Shown in pieces: positions 1-7,093 of a DNA stretch of 31,093 nt. A program made the position numbers and the translations under genes. Numbering within the stretch: position 1 is the stretch's first letter; every line of letters begins with the position of its first letter. The notes beneath the pieces were generated by a model that saw only the letters and a list, made by a program, of their open reading frames with translations, made no database searches and had not been told where the DNA came from. Source of the stretch: a virus; IMG/VR virus record IMGVR_UViG_3300030380_000250, positions 1-31,093 of that record; one strand, given 5' to 3'.

Positions 1-2
1 TT

Positions 3-380
3 AGTGGTAGTGACGCAGACAGTAAGACACTGACCTACGCAGATAGCCTGTACGTAGATGTGTATCAGAATGGTGTGCTGCTCAAGCCGGGTACTGACTA
101 TGCCGCTACAACAGGCACTAGCGTTGTGCTGGTTACAGGGGCATCCCTGAATGACATAGTTGAGATGGTAGTCTACGATGCGTTTAGTATTGCAAACTCG
201 TACACCAAGACTGAATCAGATACACGCTATCCATTCAAGGGTAACAACAGTATCATCCGCTTGAACGGTCAGACCATCAGCGCAGACATTACGATTGACA
301 GCGATGAGAATGGCGTAAGTGCAGGGCCAATCACACAGTCTGCTACCGTGACTGTTAACGGATATTGGAGCATCGTATGA
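3..380 (+). CDS. C-terminal part of a tail fibre-type protein (cut by window start)
   Basis: The reading frame is open from the left edge, so the true start lies outside the window. The visible 125 residues contain a segment reading DVYQNGVLLKPGTDY followed by a hydrophobic/charged stretch ending in VVYDAF, a module common in phage fibre and neck-fibre proteins. A short YTKTESDTRYPF stretch follows, and then a beta-rich C-terminus that ends in GYWSIV. It is the first of five consecutive fibre-like genes. Its last codons contain GGAG (367-370), the probable ribosome binding site of the next gene, whose ATG overlaps this stop as ATGA. The module assignment is from memory of the pattern; the exact role (receptor binding or structural shaft) cannot be told. 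Confidence 0.75.
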   Translation, partial: SGSDADSKTLTYADSLYVDVYQNGVLLKPGTDYAATTGTSVVLVTGASLNDIVEMVVYDAFSIANSYTKTESDTRYPFKGNNSIIRLNGQTISADITIDSDENGVSAGPITQSATVTVNGYWSIV

Positions 381-802
381 CCAGTATACTGAATGTAGAT
401 ACTATTGCAGCAAAGGACGGCACGTCTGCAGCTACGTTGACTAAGCAAGTTGCTGCCAAGCATCTTGCAAATTATGATGCAGTAAATCAAACAGTGGATT
501 CTAGCTTCAATAGCAGTTCAGTAACGGATTCGTCAACAGGTAAATTTCAGTTTAATTTTACAAACAGCTTTAACGCTTTGCACGACAAAGTTCCGCAGTT
601 TTCTTTGTGGGGTTCAGCTAATGATGGTGCAGCCAGATATAACGCTAGCACTAGAGGTATGAGTACCGAAGAAAATGGTGCTGTTGCTCATTCTACAAGT
701 CAGGTGTCTGGTGAGTTTAGAGATAGTTCTAGCGCAACTGGTGATTCTGCCGTTAATGATTTAAGTGGAAACTACGTTACAGTATTTGGAGACCTCGCAT
801 AA
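377..802 (+). CDS. Small fibre-type protein, tandem paralogue 1
   Basis: This encodes 141 residues. The ATG at 377 is preferred over the upstream TTG at 365 because it overlaps the previous stop (ATGA) and has GGAG six bases upstream. The N-terminus MTSILNVDTI and the C-terminus FGDLA match the next two genes. The centre carries the shared pattern D-S-x-F-N-x-x-S-x-T-D-x-x-T-G-x-[FY]-x-x-N-F (about residues 41-62), also present in paralogues 2 and 3. The remainder is Ser/Asn/Thr-rich and differs from its neighbours. This type of domain occurs at the ends of marine phage fibres. A role as an exchangeable fibre tip or decoration is inference. Confidence 0.7.
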   Translation: MTSILNVDTIAAKDGTSAATLTKQVAAKHLANYDAVNQTVDSSFNSSSVTDSSTGKFQFNFTNSFNALHDKVPQFSLWGSANDGAARYNASTRGMSTEENGAVAHSTSQVSGEFRDSSSATGDSAVNDLSGNYVTVFGDLA

Positions 803-1191
803 TGGCAAGCATACTTAAAGTAGATACAATTACGGGTGTAGCCACTGCTGGGTCTATTGCGGTCACAGGCGAAGGCAACTCAACCACTACTAATCTTCAA
901 CAGGGGTTGGCGAAGATGTATGGATTCAGCAATTCAGGAGCAACTCCTGACTCTAGTTTTAATGTTGCGTCTATGACAGACAACAGCACTGGAAATTATG
1001 ATTTTAATTTTACGAGTAGTATGTCAAATGCACTTTATCAGGTGTCAGCAGCAGCAACAGGGGCAAATAAAGTAAACGGAACCAGCACTAATAATACTGC
1101 TTCGGAGGTTAATATTCAGACTAGAGACTTGGGTAGTAACACTTTGGTTGATAATTACGCGTCCCCAGCAATTCACGGAGACCTAGCATAA
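802..1191 (+). CDS. Small fibre-type protein, tandem paralogue 2
   Basis: This encodes 129 residues. It begins MASILKVDTI and ends HGDLA, and it carries the shared DSSFNVASMTDNSTGNYDF centre. Start and stop both overlap the neighbours as TAATG. The ribosome binding site GGAGA lies in the GDLA codons at the end of paralogue 1. The protein is Asn/Thr/Ser-rich with no cysteine and no signal peptide, as expected of a beta-rich fibre protein. The fact that both ends are conserved and the middle diverges suggests duplication of a whole cassette followed by divergence. Function beyond fibre association is unknown. Confidence 0.7.
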   Translation: MASILKVDTITGVATAGSIAVTGEGNSTTTNLQQGLAKMYGFSNSGATPDSSFNVASMTDNSTGNYDFNFTSSMSNALYQVSAAATGANKVNGTSTNNTASEVNIQTRDLGSNTLVDNYASPAIHGDLA

Positions 1192-1562
1192 TGGCAAGCG
1201 AACTGAGAGTAAACACCCTGAAGGATGCCAGCGGTAACAACAGTATTGCCACCAGTTTTGTTGCAGGGGGAAGTGCGAAAGCGTGGGTAAACTTTAATGG
1301 AACAGGCACTGCTGCTATTAGAGATAGTTTAAATACTGCATCATTAACAGATAACGGTACAGGTACATTTGGTGTTAATTTTTCAAGTGCTTTTGTAAAT
1401 GATGATTACGCTGCTTCTGGGTCATTTAATTGGAGTAATAATGCAAACCAACTTTACGTTATAGCTGACTTAACTACTAATGGCGAGTGTAACACATATG
1501 AAGCAAATTCTGCTGTTGATAGGTCAGAAGTTTACGCAATTTATCACGGAGACCTAGCATGA
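1191..1562 (+). CDS. Small fibre-type protein, tandem paralogue 3
   Basis: This encodes 123 residues beginning MASELRVNTL and ending YHGDLA. Residues of the stretch AKAWVNFNGTGTAAIRDS, followed by LNTASLTDNGTGTFGVNF, match a domain I recognise from many marine phage fibres. This is the clearest member of the three and identifies the family. The start overlaps the paralogue 2 stop as TAATG with GGAGA at 1177-1181. The stop overlaps the next gene as ATGA. The other two paralogues have lost the AKAWVNF segment or diverged from it. Confidence 0.75.
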   Translation: MASELRVNTLKDASGNNSIATSFVAGGSAKAWVNFNGTGTAAIRDSLNTASLTDNGTGTFGVNFSSAFVNDDYAASGSFNWSNNANQLYVIADLTTNGECNTYEANSAVDRSEVYAIYHGDLA

Positions 1563-2665
1563 GTAAAGCAGCAGAACTAGCCGCACTGATAGGTTCGCAA
1601 ACAGCCCTGTCAAACAGGAATCTGATTATCAATGGTGCGATGCAGATTGACCAAAGAAATCAAACAACCACTGCAACTAGCTATTCAATAGATAGATGGA
1701 TTATTGTAAAAACTAATTTTGATGAATTGGTTATAGCTGTAACACAGGATACAGACAATCCCTCTGGTAATGGATTTTCAAATTCTCTTAAGGTTGCAGT
1801 TACAACGGCAGAAAGCGCACAAGCTGCTGATGAAAATATGTGTCTTATGCAAAGAATAGAAGGGCAAAATCTGCAGCAATTAGCTTACGGCACATCTAGC
1901 GCAAAAAGCCTAACGCTATCCTTTTGGGTAAAATCTCCTGTAGCTGGAAAACACTCCCTACTTTTTTATCAATCAACACCCAATCGTAGCAACTTGCAAA
2001 GTTATACAGTATCATCTGCAAATACATGGGAATATAAAACTATTACTGTTGAAGGGGATACATCAGGTAATATAGCAAACGACAATACTAATGAACTTGA
2101 AGTGTTTTGGAATTTGTCTTCTGGCACAGATTTTACTGGCACTCCTCATACTGGTTGGGGTACGCACTCAAACACAGATGATTTTGCACACAGTGACTCT
2201 GTTAATATTGCTGCACAAACAGGAAACTTTTTTCTCACAGGCGTACAGCTTGAGGTAGGCGAACAGGCTACACCATTTGAGCATCGTTCGTTTGGAGATG
2301 AGTATCAAAGGTGTTTACGTTATTATTATAAAACACCAGCACCTAATGGTGGTATGTCAGCAAACGAGACTTTCCCTTGTATTGGTAACATGGATGGTTC
2401 TACAACAGGTGCTTACATGCTTCAATTTCCAGTTACTATGAGAGCAGCACCATCAGCTTTTGAACAGAGTGGCACAGCAAGTGATTACTCAATACGAGTT
2501 ACATCAGACGCTAATGGCACAAGTGTACCAACAGCAGGTGGGTTTACTGCTGAAAACGCAATAATAAATTTAGTTTCAAGTGGTGCAGGATTTACAAGCG
2601 GAGATGCTTGTTTTATGAGGGCTGAAAGCACCGATGCGTTTTTAGCATTTAGTGCGGAACTATAG
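1559..2665 (+). CDS. Tail fibre / receptor-contact protein
   Basis: This encodes 368 residues. The N-terminal stretch SNRNLIINGAMQIDQRN and the later stretch FLTGVQLEVGEQATPFE, followed by an RSFGDEYQRCLRYYYK-type segment, are a well-known signature of phage fibre proteins with a carbohydrate-binding-like beta sandwich between them. The C-terminal ~110 residues form a separate beta-rich tip that reads TMRAAPSAFEQ. The ATG overlaps the previous stop (ATGA) and uses GGAGA in the GDLA codons of paralogue 3. It is the largest protein of the fibre cluster and the best candidate for the host-contact protein; that last point is inference. Confidence 0.8.
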   Translation: MSKAAELAALIGSQTALSNRNLIINGAMQIDQRNQTTTATSYSIDRWIIVKTNFDELVIAVTQDTDNPSGNGFSNSLKVAVTTAESAQAADENMCLMQRIEGQNLQQLAYGTSSAKSLTLSFWVKSPVAGKHSLLFYQSTPNRSNLQSYTVSSANTWEYKTITVEGDTSGNIANDNTNELEVFWNLSSGTDFTGTPHTGWGTHSNTDDFAHSDSVNIAAQTGNFFLTGVQLEVGEQATPFEHRSFGDEYQRCLRYYYKTPAPNGGMSANETFPCIGNMDGSTTGAYMLQFPVTMRAAPSAFEQSGTASDYSIRVTSDANGTSVPTAGGFTAENAIINLVSSGAGFTSGDACFMRAESTDAFLAFSAEL

Positions 2666-2674
2666 GAGATATCT

Positions 2675-2878
2675 GTGAAAACATATACCGTAGATTATGA
2701 ATTAGAAGATGGTACACAGATGTATGCTAAAGTTGATACCGATGATAAAATAAGACTTCATGCTACAGACGAGTATCCGCCTTTTCAAGCGTGGCTTAGT
2801 GCGAACAGAGACAATTTGCCTTCAGACATTCAAGCTAAGATTAATGCTGGCGAGTTAACAATAGCGGATGCAGAATAA
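2675..2878 (+). CDS. Small conserved-looking protein, unknown
   Basis: This encodes 67 residues starting with GTG. AGGAG at 2664-2668 sits six bases upstream and decides the start. The protein is acidic with a beta-rich first half (TYTVDYELEDG) and a helical second half (FQAWLSANRDNLPSDI). It lies between the fibre gene and a putative holin in the same operon. No family is recognised; a chaperone or fibre-assembly role would fit the position but is only a guess. Confidence 0.6.
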   Translation: MKTYTVDYELEDGTQMYAKVDTDDKIRLHATDEYPPFQAWLSANRDNLPSDIQAKINAGELTIADAE

Positions 2879-2879
2879 C

Positions 2880-3026
2880 ATGAAGCCAGATGACTTTGCT
2901 ATTGCCATTGGTGGCATCTCTGCACCCATGTGGCTACCCGCACTTAACCAGTGGGTAGCACTTGCTGTAGGTATCTTATCAATTTGTTACTTGGCAATTA
3001 AAATATATAATTCCACAAGGAAATAA
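2880..3026 (+). CDS. 48-residue membrane peptide, candidate holin
   Basis: This encodes 48 residues, translated by hand in the gap between two genes. Residues 7-22 are weakly hydrophobic and residues 25-40 (WVALAVGILSICYLAI) form a clear membrane segment, followed by a short basic tail ending STRK. The ATG lies one base after the previous stop (TAACATG), so translation is probably coupled; there is no good Shine-Dalgarno sequence. Short membrane proteins beside the fibre genes are often holins in podoviruses. No endolysin is visible nearby, so the holin call rests on size, hydropathy and position only. Confidence 0.5.
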   Translation: MKPDDFAIAIGGISAPMWLPALNQWVALAVGILSICYLAIKIYNSTRK

Positions 3027-3029
3027 ACC

Positions 3030-5054
3030 ATGATGCAGTTCAAGGCATTTAAGCCACAGGCACTTAATAAGATTGCAGGGGCTATGGGATATCAGGGTGA
3101 TATGTCACAGTTCCAGCAGTTTATTGAGGAAGACCCACAACGTAAAGCACAGATGGATAGGTACACTAATGCTGCACGTATGATGGCTAAAGGCGGTGTG
3201 GTTAAGATGCAGACAGGTGGTACAATAACACCCGGTGGTGGTAGTGGTGGTCTTCAAGTACCTACTACACCCGGTTTTTATTCACCTAATATACCGCCAC
3301 CATCTACTGCTAACCCACCAGCACTTCCTCCTGCTTCAACAATGCCTGTTCCTAATCCGCCAACAAATACAAGTAATGCTAGGGCTAATAATGTTCAAGC
3401 ATTTTCTGTAGAACAAATGTATAATCCTTCCTTACCACAAGGTGGTGTTACACAGGCTGCAATGACACCACTAACTGCTGGACAAGAGATAGCTTCAGGT
3501 ACAGCTTCAATAGGACCACGGCAGGGAATTAGTACTCAACTAGCTGGAACAGCTACAGCTACACCACAACAAGCAATACAAGCTAACTTGGTACAGGCTG
3601 ATACATCTGCACAAGCTGTAGACACTGCATTGCAAGCCACTCAAGCAGCACAGGCTAACCCTCAAGACCCTCGCGCACAGGTAACTGCTGCACAGCAAAC
3701 AGCCTCGTCTGTGGGCAACCTACAAGCTGCACAGGGAAATGCTATTCTGATGAGCAATTCTCAACAGAGGCAGATTCAACAGGGTGAACTTATTAGTGGT
3801 ACTGGTATTGATGCAACAAAAGCTGCACAGGCTACTGCTCAAACACAGGCTGCTGCTGCATCAGCACAGCCATCACAACAAGCATTAGTACAAGGGCAGC
3901 TTGCTAACTTAGCTAATCAGTTTACTGGTGCTAACCCACCTGCATGGGCTGCTGGTGCTATTCGTACAGCTAATGCACAGATGGCTGCTCGTGGTTTGGG
4001 TGCTTCATCATTGGCTGGTCAGGCTATTGTGCAAGCAGCTATGGAAGCATCGCTTCCTATTGCACAGGCAGATGCAGCTATAATTGCACAGTTTGAACAA
4101 CAGAACTTGTCAAATCGTCAACAGTCAGCAATGCTTGCTGCAGAGCAACGTGTTAAGTTTTTAGGTCAAGAGTTTGACCAATCATTTCAAACTAAAGTAC
4201 AAAACGCTGCTAAAATTTCTGATATAGCAAATCAAAACTTTACTGCTGAACAACAGATACAATTAGAAAACTCACGTGCTGCTAATACAATGAACCTACA
4301 AAACCTGTCTAATACACAGGCTCTTACAATGTCGAAAGCTGCAGCACTTGCTCAACTAGACACAGCTAATTTAAATAACCGTCAACAATCTGCTGTACAA
4401 AATGCACAGAACTTTTTGCAGGTTGATATGGCTAATCTATCTAACGAACAGCAAGCAGAGATGTTTAAGTCTCAATCTATTATTCAGTCATTATTTACTG
4501 ACCAATCTGCAGAAAATGCATCACGTCAATTTAATGCTACATCACAAAATCAAACAGACCAATTCTTTGCTAACCTTGCTAATCAAGTATCACAGTTTAA
4601 CGCTACTCAGATAAATGCACAGGAACAATTTAATGCAGGTCAGGTCAATACAATAGAGCGTTTTAATTCTGAACTAAACAACCAACGTGACCAGTTTAAT
4701 GCACAGAACCAGCTTGTAATTGCACAAAGTAATGCACAGTGGCGAAGAGAGATTGCTACTGCTGACACTGCTGCAGTTAATCGTGCTAACGAACTTAATG
4801 CAAGTGCCGTGCTTGATATGTCAAAACAAGCATATGACAATTTGTGGACATATTATGCAGACACTATGGAGTGGGCATGGACATCTGCAGAAAACGAATT
4901 ACAACGCATGAATGATTTAGCTGTGGCACAACTTAGCGCACAAACACAAAAAGATGTAGCTGCCGCACAGAAGAAATCATCTGCTGGTTCAGCCATTGGC
5001 AAGTTACTTGGTACACTTGGTAGTGCTTATATTAGTTCTGTATTTGGGAAATAA
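3030..5054 (+). CDS. Gln/Ala/Asn-rich structural protein, probable internal virion protein
   Basis: This encodes 674 residues. An AGGA just upstream favours the first of two ATGs. Residues 1-50 look folded (GAMGYQGDMSQFQQF), then comes a glycine-rich motif MAKGGVVKMQTGGT. Residues 70-120 are Pro/Thr-rich. Residues ~150-640 are an extremely Gln/Ala/Asn-rich, almost entirely helical region with repeated AQFN, QFNA and NLSNxQQ phrases. Aromatic residues appear only near the end (NLWTYYADTMEWAW). The last 25 residues are Gly/Ser-rich and hydrophobic (IGKLLGTLGSAYISSVFG). The composition fits a long coiled coil or a protein ejected with DNA. The gene heads a run of virion-type genes; the function is inferred. 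Confidence 0.65.
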   Translation: MMQFKAFKPQALNKIAGAMGYQGDMSQFQQFIEEDPQRKAQMDRYTNAARMMAKGGVVKMQTGGTITPGGGSGGLQVPTTPGFYSPNIPPPSTANPPALPPASTMPVPNPPTNTSNARANNVQAFSVEQMYNPSLPQGGVTQAAMTPLTAGQEIASGTASIGPRQGISTQLAGTATATPQQAIQANLVQADTSAQAVDTALQATQAAQANPQDPRAQVTAAQQTASSVGNLQAAQGNAILMSNSQQRQIQQGELISGTGIDATKAAQATAQTQAAAASAQPSQQALVQGQLANLANQFTGANPPAWAAGAIRTANAQMAARGLGASSLAGQAIVQAAMEASLPIAQADAAIIAQFEQQNLSNRQQSAMLAAEQRVKFLGQEFDQSFQTKVQNAAKISDIANQNFTAEQQIQLENSRAANTMNLQNLSNTQALTMSKAAALAQLDTANLNNRQQSAVQNAQNFLQVDMANLSNEQQAEMFKSQSIIQSLFTDQSAENASRQFNATSQNQTDQFFANLANQVSQFNATQINAQEQFNAGQVNTIERFNSELNNQRDQFNAQNQLVIAQSNAQWRREIATADTAAVNRANELNASAVLDMSKQAYDNLWTYYADTMEWAWTSAENELQRMNDLAVAQLSAQTQKDVAAAQKKSSAGSAIGKLLGTLGSAYISSVFGK

Positions 5055-5065
5055 GAGAGGTAATA

Positions 5066-5293
5066 ATGTCAAGAGGTATGAATCCCGGTATACAAGCATA
5101 TAAAAACTACGCTAATGCACCACGTGCAAAGAAAGTTGAGCCAGACAATAATGCAGGTTTAATGCAATCTATTAAACGTATTAAAGATGACTCTACTAAT
5201 ATGCCAAATGTTAGGCAAAGAGCAGCAGCTTATTTTCATGCAATACAAGACGCACACGAAAAAATAAAGGCAGATAAAAATGGAGCAGCTTAA
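5066..5293 (+). CDS. Small basic protein in virion operon, unknown
   Basis: This encodes 75 residues, starting MSRGMNPGIQ at an ATG with GAGAGG upstream (5055-5060). It is basic and probably helical (QRAAAYFHAIQDAHEKIKAD). Its end overlaps the next gene by 14 bases, so the two are likely translated together. Nothing is recognised; the position between two structural-type genes suggests a minor virion or assembly protein. Confidence 0.6.
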   Translation: MSRGMNPGIQAYKNYANAPRAKKVEPDNNAGLMQSIKRIKDDSTNMPNVRQRAAAYFHAIQDAHEKIKADKNGAA

Positions 5294-5786
5294 TAAGCCA
5301 GACTTAAATGCCGCCATGTTTAATGCTCCTATTCCGGGGCAATCATTGACACATGAACTAGGCGCAAGACCGTGGCAAAGCCCATCACGTTTTAGTACAC
5401 TTGAAGAAGTAGTAGATTACTATATTAAAAAACTAAACGATGATTCTGTTGCACAGCAAGTTCTGACAATTATAGAGCAAAAAGATTTCTCTGTTTCTGA
5501 CATGGCAAATGTTATTCAGTTAAGTAGCGTAATGCAGGGTGTACATAACATTGACTTGGGTGTTCTTGTTATGCCTATTATTATGGAATTTATTATGATG
5601 ATGGCAGATGCTGAAGGTATTGAGTATGAAACAGGACTTGATGATGAAAGCCCAGAATTAAAAGATGCTGCTGTAAACAAAGCACTAGCTGACTTTGCAA
5701 AACAAAAAGATGCAGGGGAAGCAGAAGAAGAAGAGCAAGAGCCAGAAGAAGAACCCGTAAAAGGTCTGATGTCTAGGAGAGCATAA
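5280..5786 (+). CDS. Conserved phage virion-associated protein, unknown
   Basis: This encodes 168 residues. The N-terminus NAPIPGQSLTHELGARPWQ is a phrase that recurs in T7-like and T4-like marine phage proteins of unknown function from the structural region. The middle (about residues 36-120) is helical with a hydrophobic stretch VLVMPIIMEFIMMM. The C-terminus is a long Glu run (about residues 147-160) ending GLMSRRA. It overlaps the previous gene by 14 bases and shares TAATG with the next. A scaffolding or internal virion role is possible; I recognise the N-terminal phrase but not a function. Confidence 0.65.
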   Translation: MEQLNKPDLNAAMFNAPIPGQSLTHELGARPWQSPSRFSTLEEVVDYYIKKLNDDSVAQQVLTIIEQKDFSVSDMANVIQLSSVMQGVHNIDLGVLVMPIIMEFIMMMADAEGIEYETGLDDESPELKDAAVNKALADFAKQKDAGEAEEEEQEPEEEPVKGLMSRRA

Positions 5787-7093
5787 TGGGATTTTTTAAT
5801 GTAGACTTTGACGATGTTCTTGTAGGTACTATTGAAGGTATTGATGAGGGGCTTACAAAAGATATAGCTAGAACACGAGAGAATGAGCAGCGTCTTCGTG
5901 ATATTACTTATACAACACGTAAAACAGAACTGCAACGTTTTAATAAAGATGTGAAAGACAATGCTAAAAAAATTGATGAAGCTGCAGCAATTTTTGAAGG
6001 TGATGTGGATGCTATATATTCTTTAGTTAAAAGTGAAGGTAGTTTAGATGCAGCAATAGAAGCAGCAAACGTATTGAAAAAACAATCTCAAACTTTAGGT
6101 ATATCTCCTAAACAAACACTAGGTCTTGCTGAAGGTGGTACAGGAGTTACTGCTATGCAGCTTGCTAAGTATACAGCGACACCTGTAAACTTTACTGACA
6201 CAAAAATACAAGCAAGTGATACTGCTGTAGGTCTCATGAGAATTTTGCCCGGTGCGGGAGAGGGTTCAGTAGCACGTATTGAACAGGGCATAACTGCTGA
6301 CTTAAAAGCTGCTGGCTTAGAAATGAGTTCACCAGAAGAAGCATTAAAAGATGTTAAACCAGCTTTAACAAATAAACTTCGTCCTTATATGCTTGGACGT
6401 GTTGCAGACCCAAGTGCTGAAATAAAAAGACTTGCTATTGTTGCACAGAATTTAAAAGCAAATGGTAAAAACGATGAGGCTACAGAAGTTAATGCAGAAA
6501 TGCGTAGGGTTTTAGCGTCAAAAGCATCTGGTGAAATTGATGAGATTACACCTAGCTTTTCTCGTTTAACAAAAGCTGATTATACAAAGTCTATCTCAGA
6601 TGCTATGGGTTTAGGTGGTAACTTTGTAGGAGATGCTTACCAGCCAGATACAAATCAAACAGAAATACTTATGGAGACAGACAGAGTTTCTGATGTAGCA
6701 AATGAACTGCAACGTCAAGCAGTAGAAGCTGGCGTGGATTATGGTATTGCTTCTAGGAGAATCAGACAAGCCATTAGAGAAAATGTACTTATTACATTTG
6801 AAGCAAGCGAAGACGGTTTAGGTGGTCAGTTTGAATTAGTTGAAGGCACTCAGTTCTTTAATACAAGCGTTATTCGTGGTGCTGGTGGTGGTGATACTTT
6901 AGTAGGAGACCAATCTGCTACTAGCGTAGCTGGTGGTTCGGGTGCTTCTGCTGGAAGCATTAATTCAGATGCTCTAAACTCAGCTATTAATGAGTTAAGC
7001 GGTTTGCCAGACGGAGAGAAAGAAATAAGAAAACGTCAAATATTAAAAATACCGGGAGGTAGGCAAGCCCTAGAAGATGCGGGAATGCTATAA
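5786..7093 (+). CDS. Probable internal virion protein
   Basis: This encodes 435 residues, with the ATG overlapping the previous stop as TAATG. It is largely helical and charged in the first 120 residues (coiled-coil-like, TRENEQRLRDITYTTRKTEL) and mixed alpha/beta after that. There is a Gly/Ser-rich linker at about 365-395 and a short helical tail (GEKEIRKRQILKIPGGRQAL). There is no signal peptide and no membrane segment. It sits directly before, and is coupled to, the 1103-residue virion-type gene, the same arrangement as the paired internal core proteins of podoviruses. The assignment is by position and composition. Confidence 0.6.
   Translation: MGFFNVDFDDVLVGTIEGIDEGLTKDIARTRENEQRLRDITYTTRKTELQRFNKDVKDNAKKIDEAAAIFEGDVDAIYSLVKSEGSLDAAIEAANVLKKQSQTLGISPKQTLGLAEGGTGVTAMQLAKYTATPVNFTDTKIQASDTAVGLMRILPGAGEGSVARIEQGITADLKAAGLEMSSPEEALKDVKPALTNKLRPYMLGRVADPSAEIKRLAIVAQNLKANGKNDEATEVNAEMRRVLASKASGEIDEITPSFSRLTKADYTKSISDAMGLGGNFVGDAYQPDTNQTEILMETDRVSDVANELQRQAVEAGVDYGIASRRIRQAIRENVLITFEASEDGLGGQFELVEGTQFFNTSVIRGAGGGDTLVGDQSATSVAGGSGASAGSINSDALNSAINELSGLPDGEKEIRKRQILKIPGGRQALEDAGML

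Noticed and set aside
377-2665. Diversity-generating retroelement acting on the fibre genes
   Set aside because: No reverse transcriptase and no template repeat were found; variation between cassettes is spread over many codons rather than at adenines.
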